This document shows positions 1 to 13,202 of a DNA stretch of 64,000 nucleotides, piece after piece. The translations under genes were made by a program, and so were the position numbers. The notes under the pieces were generated by a model. The model was not told where the DNA came from, did not search any database, and worked only from the letters and a program-made list of their open reading frames with translations. The stretch comes from Eledone cirrhosa. Taxonomy: Eukaryota; Mollusca; Cephalopoda; Octopoda; Eledonidae. Location of the stretch: assembly GCA_964016885.1 (NCBI GenBank), contig OZ024759.1, positions 199,001-263,000 on the forward strand. The letters run 5' to 3'. How positions within the stretch are numbered: the stretch's first letter is position 1; every line of letters starts with the position of its first letter.

Positions 1-23
1 GTAACATGACAAAGTCTATATTA
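1..23. repeat. Reference 23-bp monomer (AAAG type)
   Basis: First complete unit and the most frequent form. It has three parts: GTAACATGAC (1-10), the variable AAAG (11-14) and TCTATATTA (15-23). Nearly every unit has a CATG at its bases 5-8. GAC and GTC flank the AAA as a short inverted repeat. The choice of unit start is arbitrary. Confidence 0.97.
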
Positions 24-46
24 GTAGCATGACAAAGTCTATATTA
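24..46. repeat. GTAGC monomer variant (23 bp)
   Basis: Unit with G in place of A at its fourth base, giving GTAGCATGAC. It is one of the commonest point variants and recurs throughout, often before an AAAG or ACAG core. Its spacing is not random: it recurs in the same order within each higher-order block, so it is inherited by block duplication rather than by repeated mutation. Confidence 0.95.
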
Positions 47-92
47 GTAAGATGACAAAGTCTATATTAGTAACATGACAAAGTCTATATTA

Positions 93-113
93 GTAACATG
101 ACAGTCTATATTA
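93..113. repeat. Short 21-bp monomer variant
   Basis: Unit two bases shorter than the reference, with GACAGTC in place of GACAAAGTC or GACACAGTC. GACAGTC is a perfect odd palindrome. Several hundred such units are interspersed, usually singly or in pairs. A one-dinucleotide loss from the ACAC form is the simplest origin; a pair of homologous blocks near 17.28 kb and 43.25 kb differs in exactly this way. Confidence 0.95.
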
Positions 114-247
114 GTAACATGACAAAGTCTATATTAGTAACATGACAGTCTATATTAGAAACATGACAGTCTATATTAGTAACATGACAAAGTCTATATT
201 AGTAACATGACAAAGTCTATATTAGTAACATGACAAAGTCTATATTA

Positions 248-362
248 GTAACATGGCAATGTCTATATTCGTAACATGACAAAGTCTATATTAGTAACAT
301 GGCAAAGTCTAAATTAGTAACATGACAAAGTCTATATTAGTAACATGTCAAGGTCTATATTA
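248..362. repeat. Five-monomer marker cassette (GGCAATG / GGCAAAG...AAATTA / GTCAAGG)
   Basis: Five consecutive 23-bp units with three diagnostic variants: CATGGCAATG in unit 1, CATGGCAAAG followed by TCTAAATTA in unit 3, and CATGTCAAGG in unit 5. The GGCAAAG...AAATTA unit occurs 20 times, with its GG at about 301, 3095, 4861, 6899, 8777, 10568, 12761, 14527, 15479, 19052, 26668, 30688, 32889, 34655, 37478, 39679, 41445, 45016, 58368 and 61791. At 4861 the first unit of the cassette is missing, consistent with a recombination junction just before it. No copy was seen between 45.0 and 58.4 kb. Confidence 0.92.
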
Positions 363-452
363 GTAACATGACAAAGTCTATATTAGTAACATGACAAAGT
401 CTATATTAGTAACATGACAGTCTATATTAGTAACATGACAAAGTCTATATTA

Positions 453-475
453 GTAACATGACACAGTCTATATTA
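453..475. repeat. ACAG-core 23-bp monomer variant
   Basis: Unit with GACACAGTC in place of GACAAAGTC (A to C at the twelfth base). It is the second or third most common unit type in the window. Its ACAC dinucleotide pair makes it the likely parent of the 21-bp form by slippage. Confidence 0.95.
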
Positions 476-1134
476 GTAGCATGACAAAGTCTATATTAGT
501 AACATGACACAGTCTATATTAGTAACATGACAAAGTCTATATTAGTAACATGACAGTCTATATTAGTAACATGACAGTCTATATTAGTAGCATGACAAAG
601 TCTATATTAGTAACATGACACAGTCTATATTAGTAACATGACAGTCTATATTAGTAACATGACAAAGTCTATATTAGTAGCATGACAAAGTCTATATTAG
701 TAACATGACACAGTCTATATTAGTAACATGACAAAGTCTATATTAGTAGCATGACAAAGTCTATATTAGTAACATGACAAAGTCTATATTAGTAACATGA
801 CAAAGTCTATATTAGTAACATGACAGTCTATATTAGTAACATGACAGTCCATATTAGTAGCATGACAAAGTCTATATTAGTAACATGACAAAGTCTATAT
901 TAGTAACATGACACAGTCTATATTAGTAACATGACACAGTCTATATTAGTAACATGACACAGTCTATATTAGTAACATGACAAAGTCTATATTAGTAACA
1001 TGACAGTCTATATTAGTAACATGACAAAGTCTATATTAGTAACATGACAAAGTCTATATTAGTAACATGACAAAGTCTATATTAGTAACATTACAGACTA
1101 TATTAGTAACATGACACAGTCTATATTAGTAACA

Positions 1135-2618
1135 TGACAAAGTCTATATTAGTAACATGACATAGACTATATTAGTAACATGACAAAGTCTATATTAGTA
1201 ACATGACAGTCTATATTAGTAACATGACAAAGTCTATATTAGCAACATGACACAGTCTATATTAGTAACATGACAAAGTCTCTATTAGTAACATGACAAA
1301 GTCTATATTAGTAACATGACAAAGTCTATATTAGTAACATGACTGTCTATATTAGTAACATGACAAAGTCTATATTAGTAACATGACAAAGTCTATATTA
1401 GTAACATGACAGTCTATATTAGTAACATGACACAGTCTATATTAGTAACATGACACGGTCTATGTTAGTAACATGACAAAGTCTATATTAGTAACATGAC
1501 ACAGTCTATATTATTAACATGACAAAGTCTATATTAGTAACATGACACAGTCTATATTAGTAACATGACATAGTCTATATTAGTAACATGACATAGTCTA
1601 TATTAGTAGCATGACAGTCCATATTAGTAGCATGACAAAGTCTATATTAGTAACATGACAAAGTCTATATTAGTAACATGACACAGTCTATATTAGTAAC
1701 ATGACAGTCTATATTAGTAACATGACACAGTCTATATTAGTAACATGACACAGTCTATATTCGTAACATGACAAAGTCTATATTAGTAACATGACACAGT
1801 CTATATTATTAACATGACAAAGTCTATATTAGTAACATGACACAGTCTATATTAGTAACATGACATAGTCTATATTAGTAACATGACATAGTCTATATTA
1901 GTAGCATGACAAAGTCTATATTAGTAACATGACAAAGTCTATATTAGTAACATGACACAGTCTATATTAGTAACATGAGAAAGTCTATATTAGTAACATG
2001 ACACAGTCTATATTAGTAACATGACAAAGTTTATATTAGTAACATGACACAGTCTATATTAGTAACATGACACAGTCTATATTAGTAACATGACAAAGTC
2101 TATATTAGTAGCATGACAAAGTCTATATTAGTAACATGACAAAGTCTATATTAGTAACATGACATAGACTATATTAGTAACATGACAAAGTCTATATTAG
2201 TAACATGACAGTCTATATTAGTAACATGACAAAGTCTATATTAGCAACATGACACAGTCTATATTAGTAACATGACAAAGTCTCTATTAGTAACATGACA
2301 AAGTCTATATTAGTAACATGACAAAGTCTATATTAGTAACATGACAGTCTATATTAGTAACATGACAAAGTCTATATTAGTAACATGACAAAGTCTATAT
2401 TAGTAACATGACAGTCTATATTAGTAACATGACACAGTCTATATTAGTAACATGACACGGTCTATATTCGTAACATGACAAAGTCTATATTAGTAACATG
2501 ACACAGTCTATATTATTAACATGACAAAGTCTATATTAGTAACATGACACAGTCTATATTAGTAACATGACATAGTCTATATTAGTAACATGACATAGTC
2601 TATATTAGTAGCATGACA
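1135..2618. repeat. 1,002-bp higher-order repeat pair
   Basis: Bases about 1,135-1,616 match about 2,137-2,618 at a constant shift of 1,002 bp. Markers checked were the GCAAC unit (1,242 and 2,244), the ACGG unit (1,456 and 2,458) and the TATTATTAAC unit (1,509 and 2,511). At least one substitution separates them (GACTGTC at 1,341 against GACAGTC at 2,343). The match ends where GACAGTCC begins in the left copy. Confidence 0.85.
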
Positions 2619-2940
2619 AAGTCTATATTAGTAACATGACAAAGTCTATATTAGTAACATGACACAGTCTATATTAGTAACATGAGAAAGTCTATATTAG
2701 TAACATGACACAGTCTATATTAGTAACATGACAAAGTCTATATTAGTAACATGACACAGTCTATATTAGTAACATGACACAGTCTATATTAGTAACATTA
2801 CAAAGTCTATATTAGTAGCATGACAAAGTCTATATTAGTAACATGACAAAGTCTATATTAGTAACATGACACAGTCTATATTAGTAACATGACAAAGTCT
2901 ATATTAGTAACATGACAGTCTATATTAGTAACATGACAGT

Positions 2941-2960
2941 CTATATTTATTAACATGACA
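2941..2960. repeat. Monomer with 1-base insertion (CTATATTTATTAAC)
   Basis: The usual TATATTAGTAAC is TATATTTATTAAC here (one T inserted and G changed to T). I saw it nowhere else in the window; the comparable position near 6.74 kb has the normal form. It is a private, recent change. Confidence 0.85.
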
Positions 2961-3227
2961 AAGTCTATATTAGTAACATGACAAGGTCTATATTAGTAAC
3001 ATGACAAAGTCTATATTAGTAACATGACAAAGTCTATATTAGTAACATGGCAATGTCTATATTAGTAACATGACAAAGTCTATATTAGTAACATGGCAAA
3101 GTCTAAATTAGTAACATGACAAAGTCTATATTAGTAACATGTCAAGGTCTATATTAGTAACATGACAAAGTCTATATTAGTAACATGACAAAGTCTATAT
3201 TAGTAACATGACAGTCTATATTAGTAA

Positions 3228-6200
3228 CATGACAAAGTCTATATTAGTAACATGACACAGTCTATATTAGTAACATGACAAAGTCTATATTAGTAACATG
3301 ACAGTCTATATTAGTAACATGACAGTCTATGTTAGTAGCATGACAAAGTCTATATTAGTAACATGACACAGTCTATATTAGTAACATGACAGTCTATATT
3401 AGTAACATGACAAAGTCTATATTAGTAGCATGACAAAGTCTATATTAGTAACATGACACAGTCTATATTAGTAACATGACAAAGTCTATATTAGTAGCAT
3501 GACAAAGTCTATATTAGTAACATGACAAAGTCTATATTAGTAACATGACAAAGTCTATATTAGTAACATGACAGTCTATATTAGTAACATGACAGTCCAT
3601 ATTAGTAGCATGACAAAGTCTATATTAGTAACATGACAAAGTCTATATTAGTAACATGACACAGACTATATTAGTAACATGACACAGTCTATATTAGTAA
3701 CATGACACAGTCTATATTAGTAACATGACAAAGTCTATATTAGTAACATGACAGTCTATATTAGTAGCATGACAAAGTCTATATTAGTAACATGACAAAG
3801 TCTATATTAGTAACATGACAAAGTCTATATTAGTAACATGACAGTCTATATTAGTAGCATGACAAAATCTATATTAGTAACATGACAAAGTCTATATTAG
3901 TAACATGACAAAGTCTATATTAGTAACATGACAGTCTATATTAGTAACATGACAGTCCATATTAGTAGCATGACAAAGTCTATATTAGTAACATGACAAA
4001 GTCTATATTAGTAACATGACACAGTCTATATTAGTAACATGACACAGTCTATATTAGTAACATGACACAGTCTATATTAGTAACATTACAGACTATATTA
4101 GTAACATGACACAGTCTATATTAGTAACATGACAAAGTCTATATTAGTAACATAACATAGACTATATTAGTAACATGACAAAGTCTATATTAGTAACATG
4201 ACAGTCTATATTAGTAACATGACAAAGTCTATATTAGCAACATGACACAGTCTATATTAGTAACATGACAAAGTCTCTATTAGTAACATGACAAAGTCTA
4301 TATTAGTAACATGACAAAGTCTATATTAGTAACATGACAGTCTATATTAGTAACATGACAAAGTCTATATTAGTAACATGACAAAGTCTATATTAGTAAC
4401 ATGACAGTCTATATTAGTAACATGACACAGTCTATATTAGTAACATGACACGGTCTATATTAGAAACATGACAAAGTCTATATTAGTAACATGACACAGT
4501 CTATATTATTAACATGACAAAGTCTATATTAGTAACATGACACAGTCTATATTAGTAACATGACATAGTCTATATTAGTAACATGACATAGTCTATATTA
4601 GTAGCATGACAAAGTCTATATTAGTAACATGACAAAGTCTATATTAGTAACATGACACAGTCTATATTAGTAACATGAGAAAGTCTATATTAGTAACATG
4701 ACACAGTCTATATTAGTAACATGACAAAGTCTATATTAGTAACATGACACAGTCTATATTAGTAACATGACACAGTCTATATTAGTAACATGACAAAGTC
4801 TATATTAGTAGCATGACAAAGTCTATATTAGTAACATGACAAAGTCTATATTAGTAACATGGCAAAGTCTAAATTAGTAACATGACAAAGTCTATATTAG
4901 TAACATGTCAAGGTCTATATTAGTAACATGACAAAGTCTATATTAGTAACATGACAAAGTCTATATTAGTAACATGACAGTCTATATTAGTAACATGACA
5001 AAGTCTATATTAGTAACATGACACAGTCTATATTAGTAGCATGACAAAGTCTATATTAGTAACATGACACAGTCTATATTAGTAACATGACAAAGTCTAT
5101 ATTAGTAACATGACAGTCTATATTAGTAACATGACAGTCTATGTTAGTAGCATGACAAAGTCTATATTAGTAACATGACACAGTCTATATTAGTAACATG
5201 ACAGTCTATATTAGTAACATGACAAAGTCTATATTAGTAGCATGACAAAGTCTATATTAGTAACATGACACAGTCTATATTAGTAACATGACAAAGTCTA
5301 TATTAGTAGCATGACAAAGTCTATATTAGTAACATGACAAAGTCTATATTAGTAACATGACAAAGTCTATATTAGTAACATGACAGTCTATATTAGTAAC
5401 ATGACAGTCCATATTAGTAGCATGACAAAGTCTATATTAGTAACATGACAAAGTCTATATTAGTAACATGACACAGACTATATTAGTAACATGACACAGT
5501 CTATATTAGTAACATGACACAGTCTATATTAGTAACATGACAAAGTCTATATTAGTAACATGACAGTCTATATTAGTAGCATGACAAAGTCTATATTAGT
5601 AACATGACAAAGTCTATATTAGTAACATGACAAAGTCTATATTAGTAACATGACAGTCTATATTAGTAGCATGACAAAATCTATATTAGTAACATGACAA
5701 AGTCTATATTAGTAACATGACAAAGTCTATATTAGTAACATGACAGTCTATATTAGTAACATGACAGTCCATATTAGTAGCATGACAAAGTCTATATTAG
5801 TAACATGACAAAGTCTATATTAGTAACATGACACAGTCTATATTAGTAACATGACACAGTCTATATTAGTAACATGACACAGTCTATATTAGTAACATTA
5901 CAGACTATATTAGTAACATGACACAGTCTATATTAGTAACATGACAAAGTCTATATTAGTAACATAACATAGACTATATTAGTAACATGACAAAGTCTAT
6001 ATTAGTAACATGACAGTCTATATTAGTAACATGACAAAGTCTATATTAGCAACATGACACAGTCTATATTAGTAACATGACAAAGTCTCTATTAGTAACA
6101 TGACAAAGTCTATATTAGTAACATGACAAAGTCTATATTAGTAACATGACAGTCTATATTAGTAACATGACAAAGTCTATATTAGTAACATGACAAAGTC

Positions 6201-6672
6201 TATATTAGTAACATGACAGTCTATATTAGTAACATGACACAGTCTATATTAGTAACATGACACGGTCTATATTAGAAACATGACAAAGTCTATATTAGTA
6301 ACATGACACAGTCTATATTATTAACATGACAAAGTCTATATTAGTAACATGACACAGTCTATATTAGTAACATGACATAGTCTATATTAGTAACATGACA
6401 TAGTCTATATTAGTAGCATGACAAAGTCTATATTAGTAACATGACAAAGTCTATATTAGTAACATGACACAGTCTATATTAGTAACATGAGAAAGTCTAT
6501 ATTAGTAATATGACACAGTCTATATTAGTAACATGACAAAGTCTATATTAGTAACATGACACAGTCTATATTAGTAACATGACACAGTCTATATTAGTAA
6601 CATGACAAAGTCTATATTAGTAGCATGACAAAGTCTATATTAGTAACATGACAAAGTCTATATTAGTAACAT
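3228..6672. repeat. 1,812-bp higher-order repeat pair
   Basis: Bases 3,228-4,860 match 5,040-6,672 at a shift of 1,812 bp. Markers checked were ATGTTAGTAG (3,331/5,143), GACAGTCC (3,591/5,403), GACAAAATC (3,861/5,673), GCAAC (4,237/6,049) and CATGAGAAAG (about 4,676/6,488). The 179 bases between the two blocks carry the marker cassette. The left copy stops exactly where a truncated cassette begins at 4,861. Confidence 0.9.
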
Positions 6673-9410
6673 GACACAGTCTATATTAGTAACATGACAA
6701 AGTCTATATTAGTAACATGACAGTCTATATTAGTAACATGACAGTCTATATTAGTAACATGACAAAGTCTATATTAGTAACATGACAAGGTCTATATTAG
6801 TAACATGACAAAGTCTATATTAGTAACATGACAAAGTCTATATTAGTAACATGGCAATGTCTATATTAGTAACATGACAAAGTCTATATTAGTAACATGG
6901 CAAAGTCTAAATTAGTAACATGACAAAGTCTATATTAGTAACATGTCAAGGTCTATATTAGTAACATGACAAAGTCTATATTAGTAACATGACAAAGTCT
7001 ATATTAGTAACATGACAGTCTATATTAGTAACATGACAAAGTCTATATTAGTAACATGACACAGTCTATATTAGTAGCATGACAAAGTCTATATTAGTAA
7101 CATGACACAGTCTATATTAGTAACATGACAAAGTCTATATTAGTAACATGACAGTCTATATTAGTAACATGATAGTCTATATTAGTAGCATGACAAAGTC
7201 TATATTAGTAACATGACACAGTCTATATTAGTAACATGACAGTCTATATTAGTAACATGACAAAGTCTATATTAGTAGCATGACAAAGTCTATATTAGTA
7301 ACATGACACGGTCTATATTAGTAACATGACAAAGTCTATATTAGTAGCATGACAAAGTCTATATTAGTAACATGACAAAGTCTATATTAGTAACATGACA
7401 AAGTCTATATTAGTAACATGACAGTCTATATTAGTAACATGACAGTCCATATTAGTAGCATGACAAAGTCTATATTAGTAACATGACAAAGTCTATATTA
7501 GTAACATGACACAGTCTATATTAGTAACATGACAAAGTCTATATTAGTAACATGACAGTCTATATTAGTAACATGACAAAGTCTATATTAGTAACATGAC
7601 AGTCTATATTGTAACATGACACAGTCTATATTTGTAACATGACACAGTCTATATTAGTAACATGACAAAGTCTATATTAGTAACATGACAGTCTATATTA
7701 GTAACATGACAAAGTCTATATTAGTAACATGACAAAGTCTATATTAGTAACATGACAAAGTCTATATTAGTAACATTACAGACTATATTAGTAACATGAC
7801 ACAGTCTATATTAGTAACATGACAAAGTCTATATTAGTAACATGACATAGACTATATTAGTAACATGACAAAGTCTATATTAGTAACATGACAGTCTATA
7901 TTAGTAACATGACAAAGTCTATATTAGCAACATGACACAGTCTATATTAGTAACATGACAAAGTCTCTATTAGTAACATGACAAAGTCTATATTAGTAAC
8001 ATGACAAAGTCTATATTAGTTACATGACAGTCTATATTAGTAACATGACAAAGTCTATATTAGTAACATGACAAAGTCTATATTAGTAACATGACAGTCT
8101 ATATTAGTAACATGACACAGTCTATATTAGTAACATGACACGGTCTATATTAGTAACATGACAAAGTCTATATTAGTAACATGACACAGTCTATATTATT
8201 AACATGACAAAGTCTATATTAGTAACATGACACAGTCTATATTAGTAACATGACATAGTCTATATTAGTAACATGACATAGTCTATATTAGTAGCATGAC
8301 AAAGTCTATATTAGTAACATGACAAAGTCTATATTAGTAACATGACACAGTCTATATTAGTAACATGACAAAGTCTATATTAGTAACATGACACAGTCTA
8401 TATTAGTAATATGACAAAGTCTATATTAGTAACATGACACAGTCTATATTAGTAAAATGACACAGTCTATATTAGTAACATGACAAAGTCTATATTAGTA
8501 GCATGACAAAGTCTATATTAGTAAGATGACAAAGTCTATATTAGTAACATGACACAGTCTATATTAGTAACATGACAAAGTCTATATTAGTAACATGACA
8601 GTCTATATTAGAAACATGACAGTCTATATTAGTAACATGACAAAGTCTATATTAGTAACATGACAAGGTCTATATTAGTAACATGACAAAGTCTATATTA
8701 GTAACATGACAAAGTCTATATTTGTAACATGGCAATGTCTATATTAGTAACATGACAAAGTCTATATTAGTAACATGGCAAAGTCTAAATTAGTAACATG
8801 ACAAAGTCTATATTAGTAACATGTCAAGGTCTATATTAGTAACATGACAAAGTCTATATTAGTAACATGACAAAGTCTATATTAGTAACATGACAGTCTA
8901 TATTAGTAACATGACAAAGTCTATATTAGTAACATGACACAGTCTATATTAGTAGCATGACAAAGTCTATATTAGTAACATGACACAGTCTATATTAGTA
9001 ACATGACAAAGTCTATATTAGTAACATGACAGTCTATATTAGTAACATGACAGTCTATATTAGTAGCATGACAAAGTCTATATTAGTAACATGACACAGT
9101 CTATATTAGTAACATGACAGTCTATATTAGTAACATGACAAAGTCTATATTAGTAGCATGACAAAGTCTATATTAGTAACATGACACAGTCTATATTAGT
9201 AACATGACAAAGTCTATATTAGTAGCATGACAAAGTCTATATTAGTAACATGACAAAGTCTATATTAGTAACATGACAAAGTCTATATTAGTAACATGAC
9301 AGTCTATATTAGTAACATGACAGTCCATATTAGTAGCATGACAAAGTCTATATTAGTAACATGACAAAGTCTATATTAGTAACATGACACAGTCTATATT
9401 AGTAACATGA
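5880..9410. repeat. 1,878-bp higher-order repeat pair
   Basis: Bases about 5,880-7,532 match about 7,758-9,410 at a shift of 1,878 bp. Markers checked were CATTACAGAC (5,895/7,773), GCAAC (6,049/7,927), GGCAAAG...AAATTA (6,899/8,777) and GTCCAT (7,445/9,323). Several substitutions separate the copies, so this pair is older than the large duplications to the right. Confidence 0.87.
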
Positions 9411-9563
9411 CACAGTCTATATTAGTAACATGACACAGTCTATATTAGTAACATGACAAAGTCTATATTAGTAACATGACAGTCTATATTAGTAACATGA
9501 CAAAGTCTATATTAGTAACATGACAAAGTCTATATTAGTAACATGACAAAGTCTATATTAGTA
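7220..9563. repeat. Long-range duplicate, left copy (partner 25,111-27,454)
   Basis: This 2,344-bp segment recurs at a constant shift of 17,891 bp. Markers checked were GTCCAT (7,445), ATTTGTAACA (7,630/25,521), GCAAC (7,927/25,818), GAAACATGAC (8,611/26,502) and the cassette (8,777/26,668). Two single-base differences were noticed: 7,310 G against 25,201 A, and 8,456 A against 26,347 C. Beyond 9,563 the match continues instead in the second copy of the 4,020-bp repeat (shift 21,911). Confidence 0.92.
7591..7610. repeat. 20-bp monomer variant (TATATTGTAAC junction)
   Basis: A short-core unit that has also lost the last A, so TATATT runs directly into GTAACATGAC. The same form recurs as a sparse marker from about 7.6 kb onward (for example near 11.75, 13.39, 16.48, 17.87, 18.79, 20.81, 23.80, 25.03, 35.66, 43.83, 49.02, 56.91, 58.06 and 61.58 kb), always followed by ACAG-core units. 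Shared context implies a single origin followed by block copying. Confidence 0.9.
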
Positions 9564-11268
9564 ACATTACAGACTATATTAGTAACATGACACAGTCTAT
9601 ATTAGTAACATGACAAAGTCTATATTAGTAACATGACATAGACTATATTAGTAACATGACAAAGTCTATATTAGTAACATGACAGTCTATATTAGTAACA
9701 TGACAAAGTCTATATTAGCAACATGACACAGTCTATATTAGTAACATGACAAAGTCTCTATTAGTAACATGACAAAGTCTATATTAGTAACATGACAAAG
9801 TCTATATTAGTAACATGACTGTCTATATTAGTAACATGACAAAGTCTATATTAGTAACATGACAAAGTCTATATTAGTAACATGACAGTCTATATTAGTA
9901 ACATGACACAGTCTATATTAGTAACATGACACGGTCTATATTAGTAACATGGCAAAGTCTATATTAGTAACATGACACAGTCTATATTATTAACATGACA
10001 AAGTCTATATTATTAACATGACACAGTCTATATTAGTAACATGACATAGTCTATATTAGTAACATGACATAGTCTATATTAGTAGCATGACAAAGTCTAT
10101 ATTAGTAACATGACAAAGTCTATATTAGTAACATGACACAGTCTATATTAGTAACATGAGAAAGTCTATATTAGTAACATGACACAGTCTATATTAGTAA
10201 CATGACAAAGTCTATATTAGTAACATGACACAGTCTATATTAGTAACATGACACAGTCTATATTAGTAACATGACAAAGTCTATATTAGTAGCATGACAA
10301 AGTCTATATTAGTAACATGACAAAGTCTATATTAGTAACATGACACAGTCTATATTAGTAACATGACAAAGTCTATATTAGTAACTTGACAGTCTATATT
10401 AGTAACATGACAGTCTATATTAGTAACATGACAAAGTCTATATTAGTAACATTACAAGGTCTATATTAGTAACATGACAAAGTCTATATTAGTAACATGA
10501 CAAAGTCTATATTAGTAACATGGCAATGTCTATATTAGTAACATGACAAAGTCTATATTAGTAACATGGCAAAGTCTAAATTAGTAACATGACAAAGTCT
10601 ATATTAGTAACATGTCAAGGTCTATATTAGTAACATGACAAAGTCTATATTAGTAACATGACAAAGTCTATATTAGTAACATGACAGTCTATATTAGTAA
10701 CATGACAAAGTCTATATTAGTAACATGACACAGTCTATATTAGTAGCATGACAAAGTCTATATTAGTAACATGACACAGTCTATATTAGTAACATGACAA
10801 AGTCTATATTAGTAACATGACAGTCTATATTAGTAACATGATAGTCTATATTAGTACCATGACAAAGTCTATATTAGTAACATGACACAGTCTATATTAG
10901 TAACATGACAGTCTATATTAGTAACATGACAAAGTCTATATTAGTAGCATGACAAAGTCTATATTAGTAACATGACACAGTCTATATTAGTAACATGACA
11001 AAGTCTATATTAGTAGCATGACAAAGTCTATATTAGTAACATGACAAAGTCTATATTAGTAACATGACAAAGTCTATATTAGTAACATGACAGTCTATAT
11101 TAGTAACATGACAGTCCATATTAGTAGCATGACAAAGTCTATATTAGTAACATGACAAAGTCTATATTAGTAACATGACACAGTCTATATTAGTAACATG
11201 ACACAGTCTATATTAGTAACATGACACAGTCTATATTAGTAACATGACAAAGTCTATATTAGTAACAT
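7634..11268. repeat. 1,791-bp tandem higher-order repeat
   Basis: Bases 7,634-9,477 match 9,425-11,268 at a shift of 1,791 bp, so two complete copies lie side by side with about 53 bases of overlap. Substitutions seen include GTTACATGACAG against GTAACATGACTG (8.03/9.82 kb), TTTGTAACATGG against TTAGTAACATGG (8.72/10.51 kb), and GACAG against GATAG (9.05/10.84 kb). The same 1,791 shift separates the GCAAC units at 29,838 and 31,629. Confidence 0.9.
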
Positions 11269-12017
11269 GGCAAAGTCTATATTAGTAACATGACAAAGTC
11301 TATATTAGTAACATGACACAGTCTATATTAGTAGCATGACAAGGTCTATATTAGTAGCATGACAAAGTCTATATTAGTAGCATGACAAAGTCTATATTAG
11401 TAACATGACAAGGTCTATATTAGTAACATGACACAGTCTATATTAGTAACATGACAAAGTCTATATTAGTAACATGACAGTTTATATTAGTAACATGACA
11501 AAGTCTATATTAGTAACATGACAAAGTCTATATTAGTAACATGACAGTCTATATTAGTAACATGACAAAGTCTATATTAGTAACATGACATAGACTATAT
11601 TAGTAACATGACAGTCTGTATTAGTAACATGACAAAGTCTATATTAGTAACATGACAGTCTATATTAGTAACATGACAAAGTCTCTATTAGTAACATGAC
11701 AGTCTATATTAGTAACATGACAAAGTCTATATTAGTAACATGACAGTCTATATTGTAACATGACACAGTCTGTATTAGTAACATGACACAGTCTATATTA
11801 GTAACATGACAGTCTATATTAGTAACATGACAAAGTCTATATTAGTAACATGACAAAGTCTATATTAATAACATGACAAAGTCTATATTAGTAACATGAC
11901 AAAGTCTATATTAGTAGCATGACACAGTCTATATTTGTAACATGACAAAGTCTATATTAGTAACATGACACAGTCTATATTAGTAGCATGACACAGTCTA
12001 TATTAGTAACATGACAC
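11269..12017. repeat. Satellite block between HOR families
   Basis: Only satellite monomers. It contains runs of GTAGC units, AAAGTCTCTATTA units and one 20-bp unit near 11.75 kb. It marks the change from the left family, rich in GCAAC and CATAG markers, to the right family, rich in TATATGAG and 20-bp markers. No gene or unique sequence seen. Confidence 0.8.
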
Positions 12018-12129
12018 AGTCTATATTAGTAACATGACAGTCTATATTAGTAACATGACAAAGTTTATATTAGTAGCATGACAAAGTCTATATTAGTAAC
12101 ATGACACAGTCTATATTAGTAACATGACA

Positions 12130-12155
12130 GTCTATATTATTAAATGACACAGTCT
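12130..12155. repeat. Deleted monomer, TATTATTAAATGAC form
   Basis: A unit in which TTAGTAACATGAC has become TTATTAAATGAC (one substitution and one base lost, destroying the CATG). The same unit is found at 13.84, 32.27, 33.96, 39.06 and 40.75 kb. This is exactly the pattern predicted by the 20,128-bp and 6,790-bp duplications of an ancestral pair about 1.7 kb apart. Confidence 0.9.
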
Positions 12156-13202
12156 ATATTAGTAACATGACAAAGTCTATATTAGTAGCATGACAAAGTC
12201 TATATTAGTAACATGACAGTCTATATTAGTAACATGACAAAGTCTATATTAGTAGCATGACAAAGTCTATATTAGTAGCATGACACAGTCTATATTAGTA
12301 ACATGACACAGTCTATATTAGTAACATGACACGGTCTATATTAGTAACATGACAAAGTCTATATTAGTAGCATGACAAAGTCTATATTAGTAACATGACA
12401 AAGTCTATATTAGTAACATGACACAGTCTATATTAGTAACATGACAAAGTCTATATTAGTAACATGATAAAGTCTATATTAGTAACATGACACGGTCTAT
12501 ATTAGTAACATGACAAAGTCTATATTAGTAACATGACACTGTCTATATTAGTCACTTGACAAAGTCTATATTAGTAACATGACACAGTCTATATTAGTAA
12601 CATGACACAGTCTATATTAGTAACATGACAAAGTCTATATTAGTAACATGACAGTCTATATTAGTAACATGACAGTCTATATTAGTAACATGACAAAGTC
12701 TATATTAGTAACATGGCAATGTCTATATTAGTAACATGACAAAGTCTATATTAGTAACATGGCAAAGTCTAAATTAGTAACATGACAAAGTCTATATTAG
12801 TAACATGTCAAGGTCTATATTAGTAACATGACAAAGTCTATATTAGTAACATGACAAAGTCTATATTAGTAACATGACAGTCTATATTAGTAACATGACA
12901 AAGTCTATATTAGTAACATGACAGTCTATATTAGTAACATGATAGTCTATATTAGTAGCATGACAAAGTCTATATTAGTACCATGACAAAGTCTATATTA
13001 GTAACATGACAAAGTCTATATTAGTAACATGACAAAGTCTATATTAGTAACATGACAGTCTATATTAGTAACATGACAGTCCATATTAGTAGCATGACAA
13101 AGTCTATATTAGTAACATGACACAGTCTATATTAGTAACATGACACAGTCTATATTAGTAACATGACACAGTCTATATTAGTAACATGACACAGTCTATA
13201 TT

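Larger units (their letters stand above)
1..3227. repeat. Left block of the array, mixed monomers
   Basis: Satellite units only. The start (bases about 45-170, with GTAAGATGAC and then GAAACATGAC) resembles the order seen near 8.52-8.62, 26.41-26.51, 30.43-30.53 and 37.22-37.32 kb. The stretch from about 200 to 1,100 matches about 2,990-3,850, with shifts of 2,794 and then 2,748 bp, a difference of two monomers. A unique one-base insertion lies at 2,941-2,951. Confidence 0.85.

Noticed and set aside
2941..2960. Insertion site of a mobile element
   Set aside because: The irregularity is a one-base insertion with a neighbouring substitution, with no foreign sequence or target duplication.
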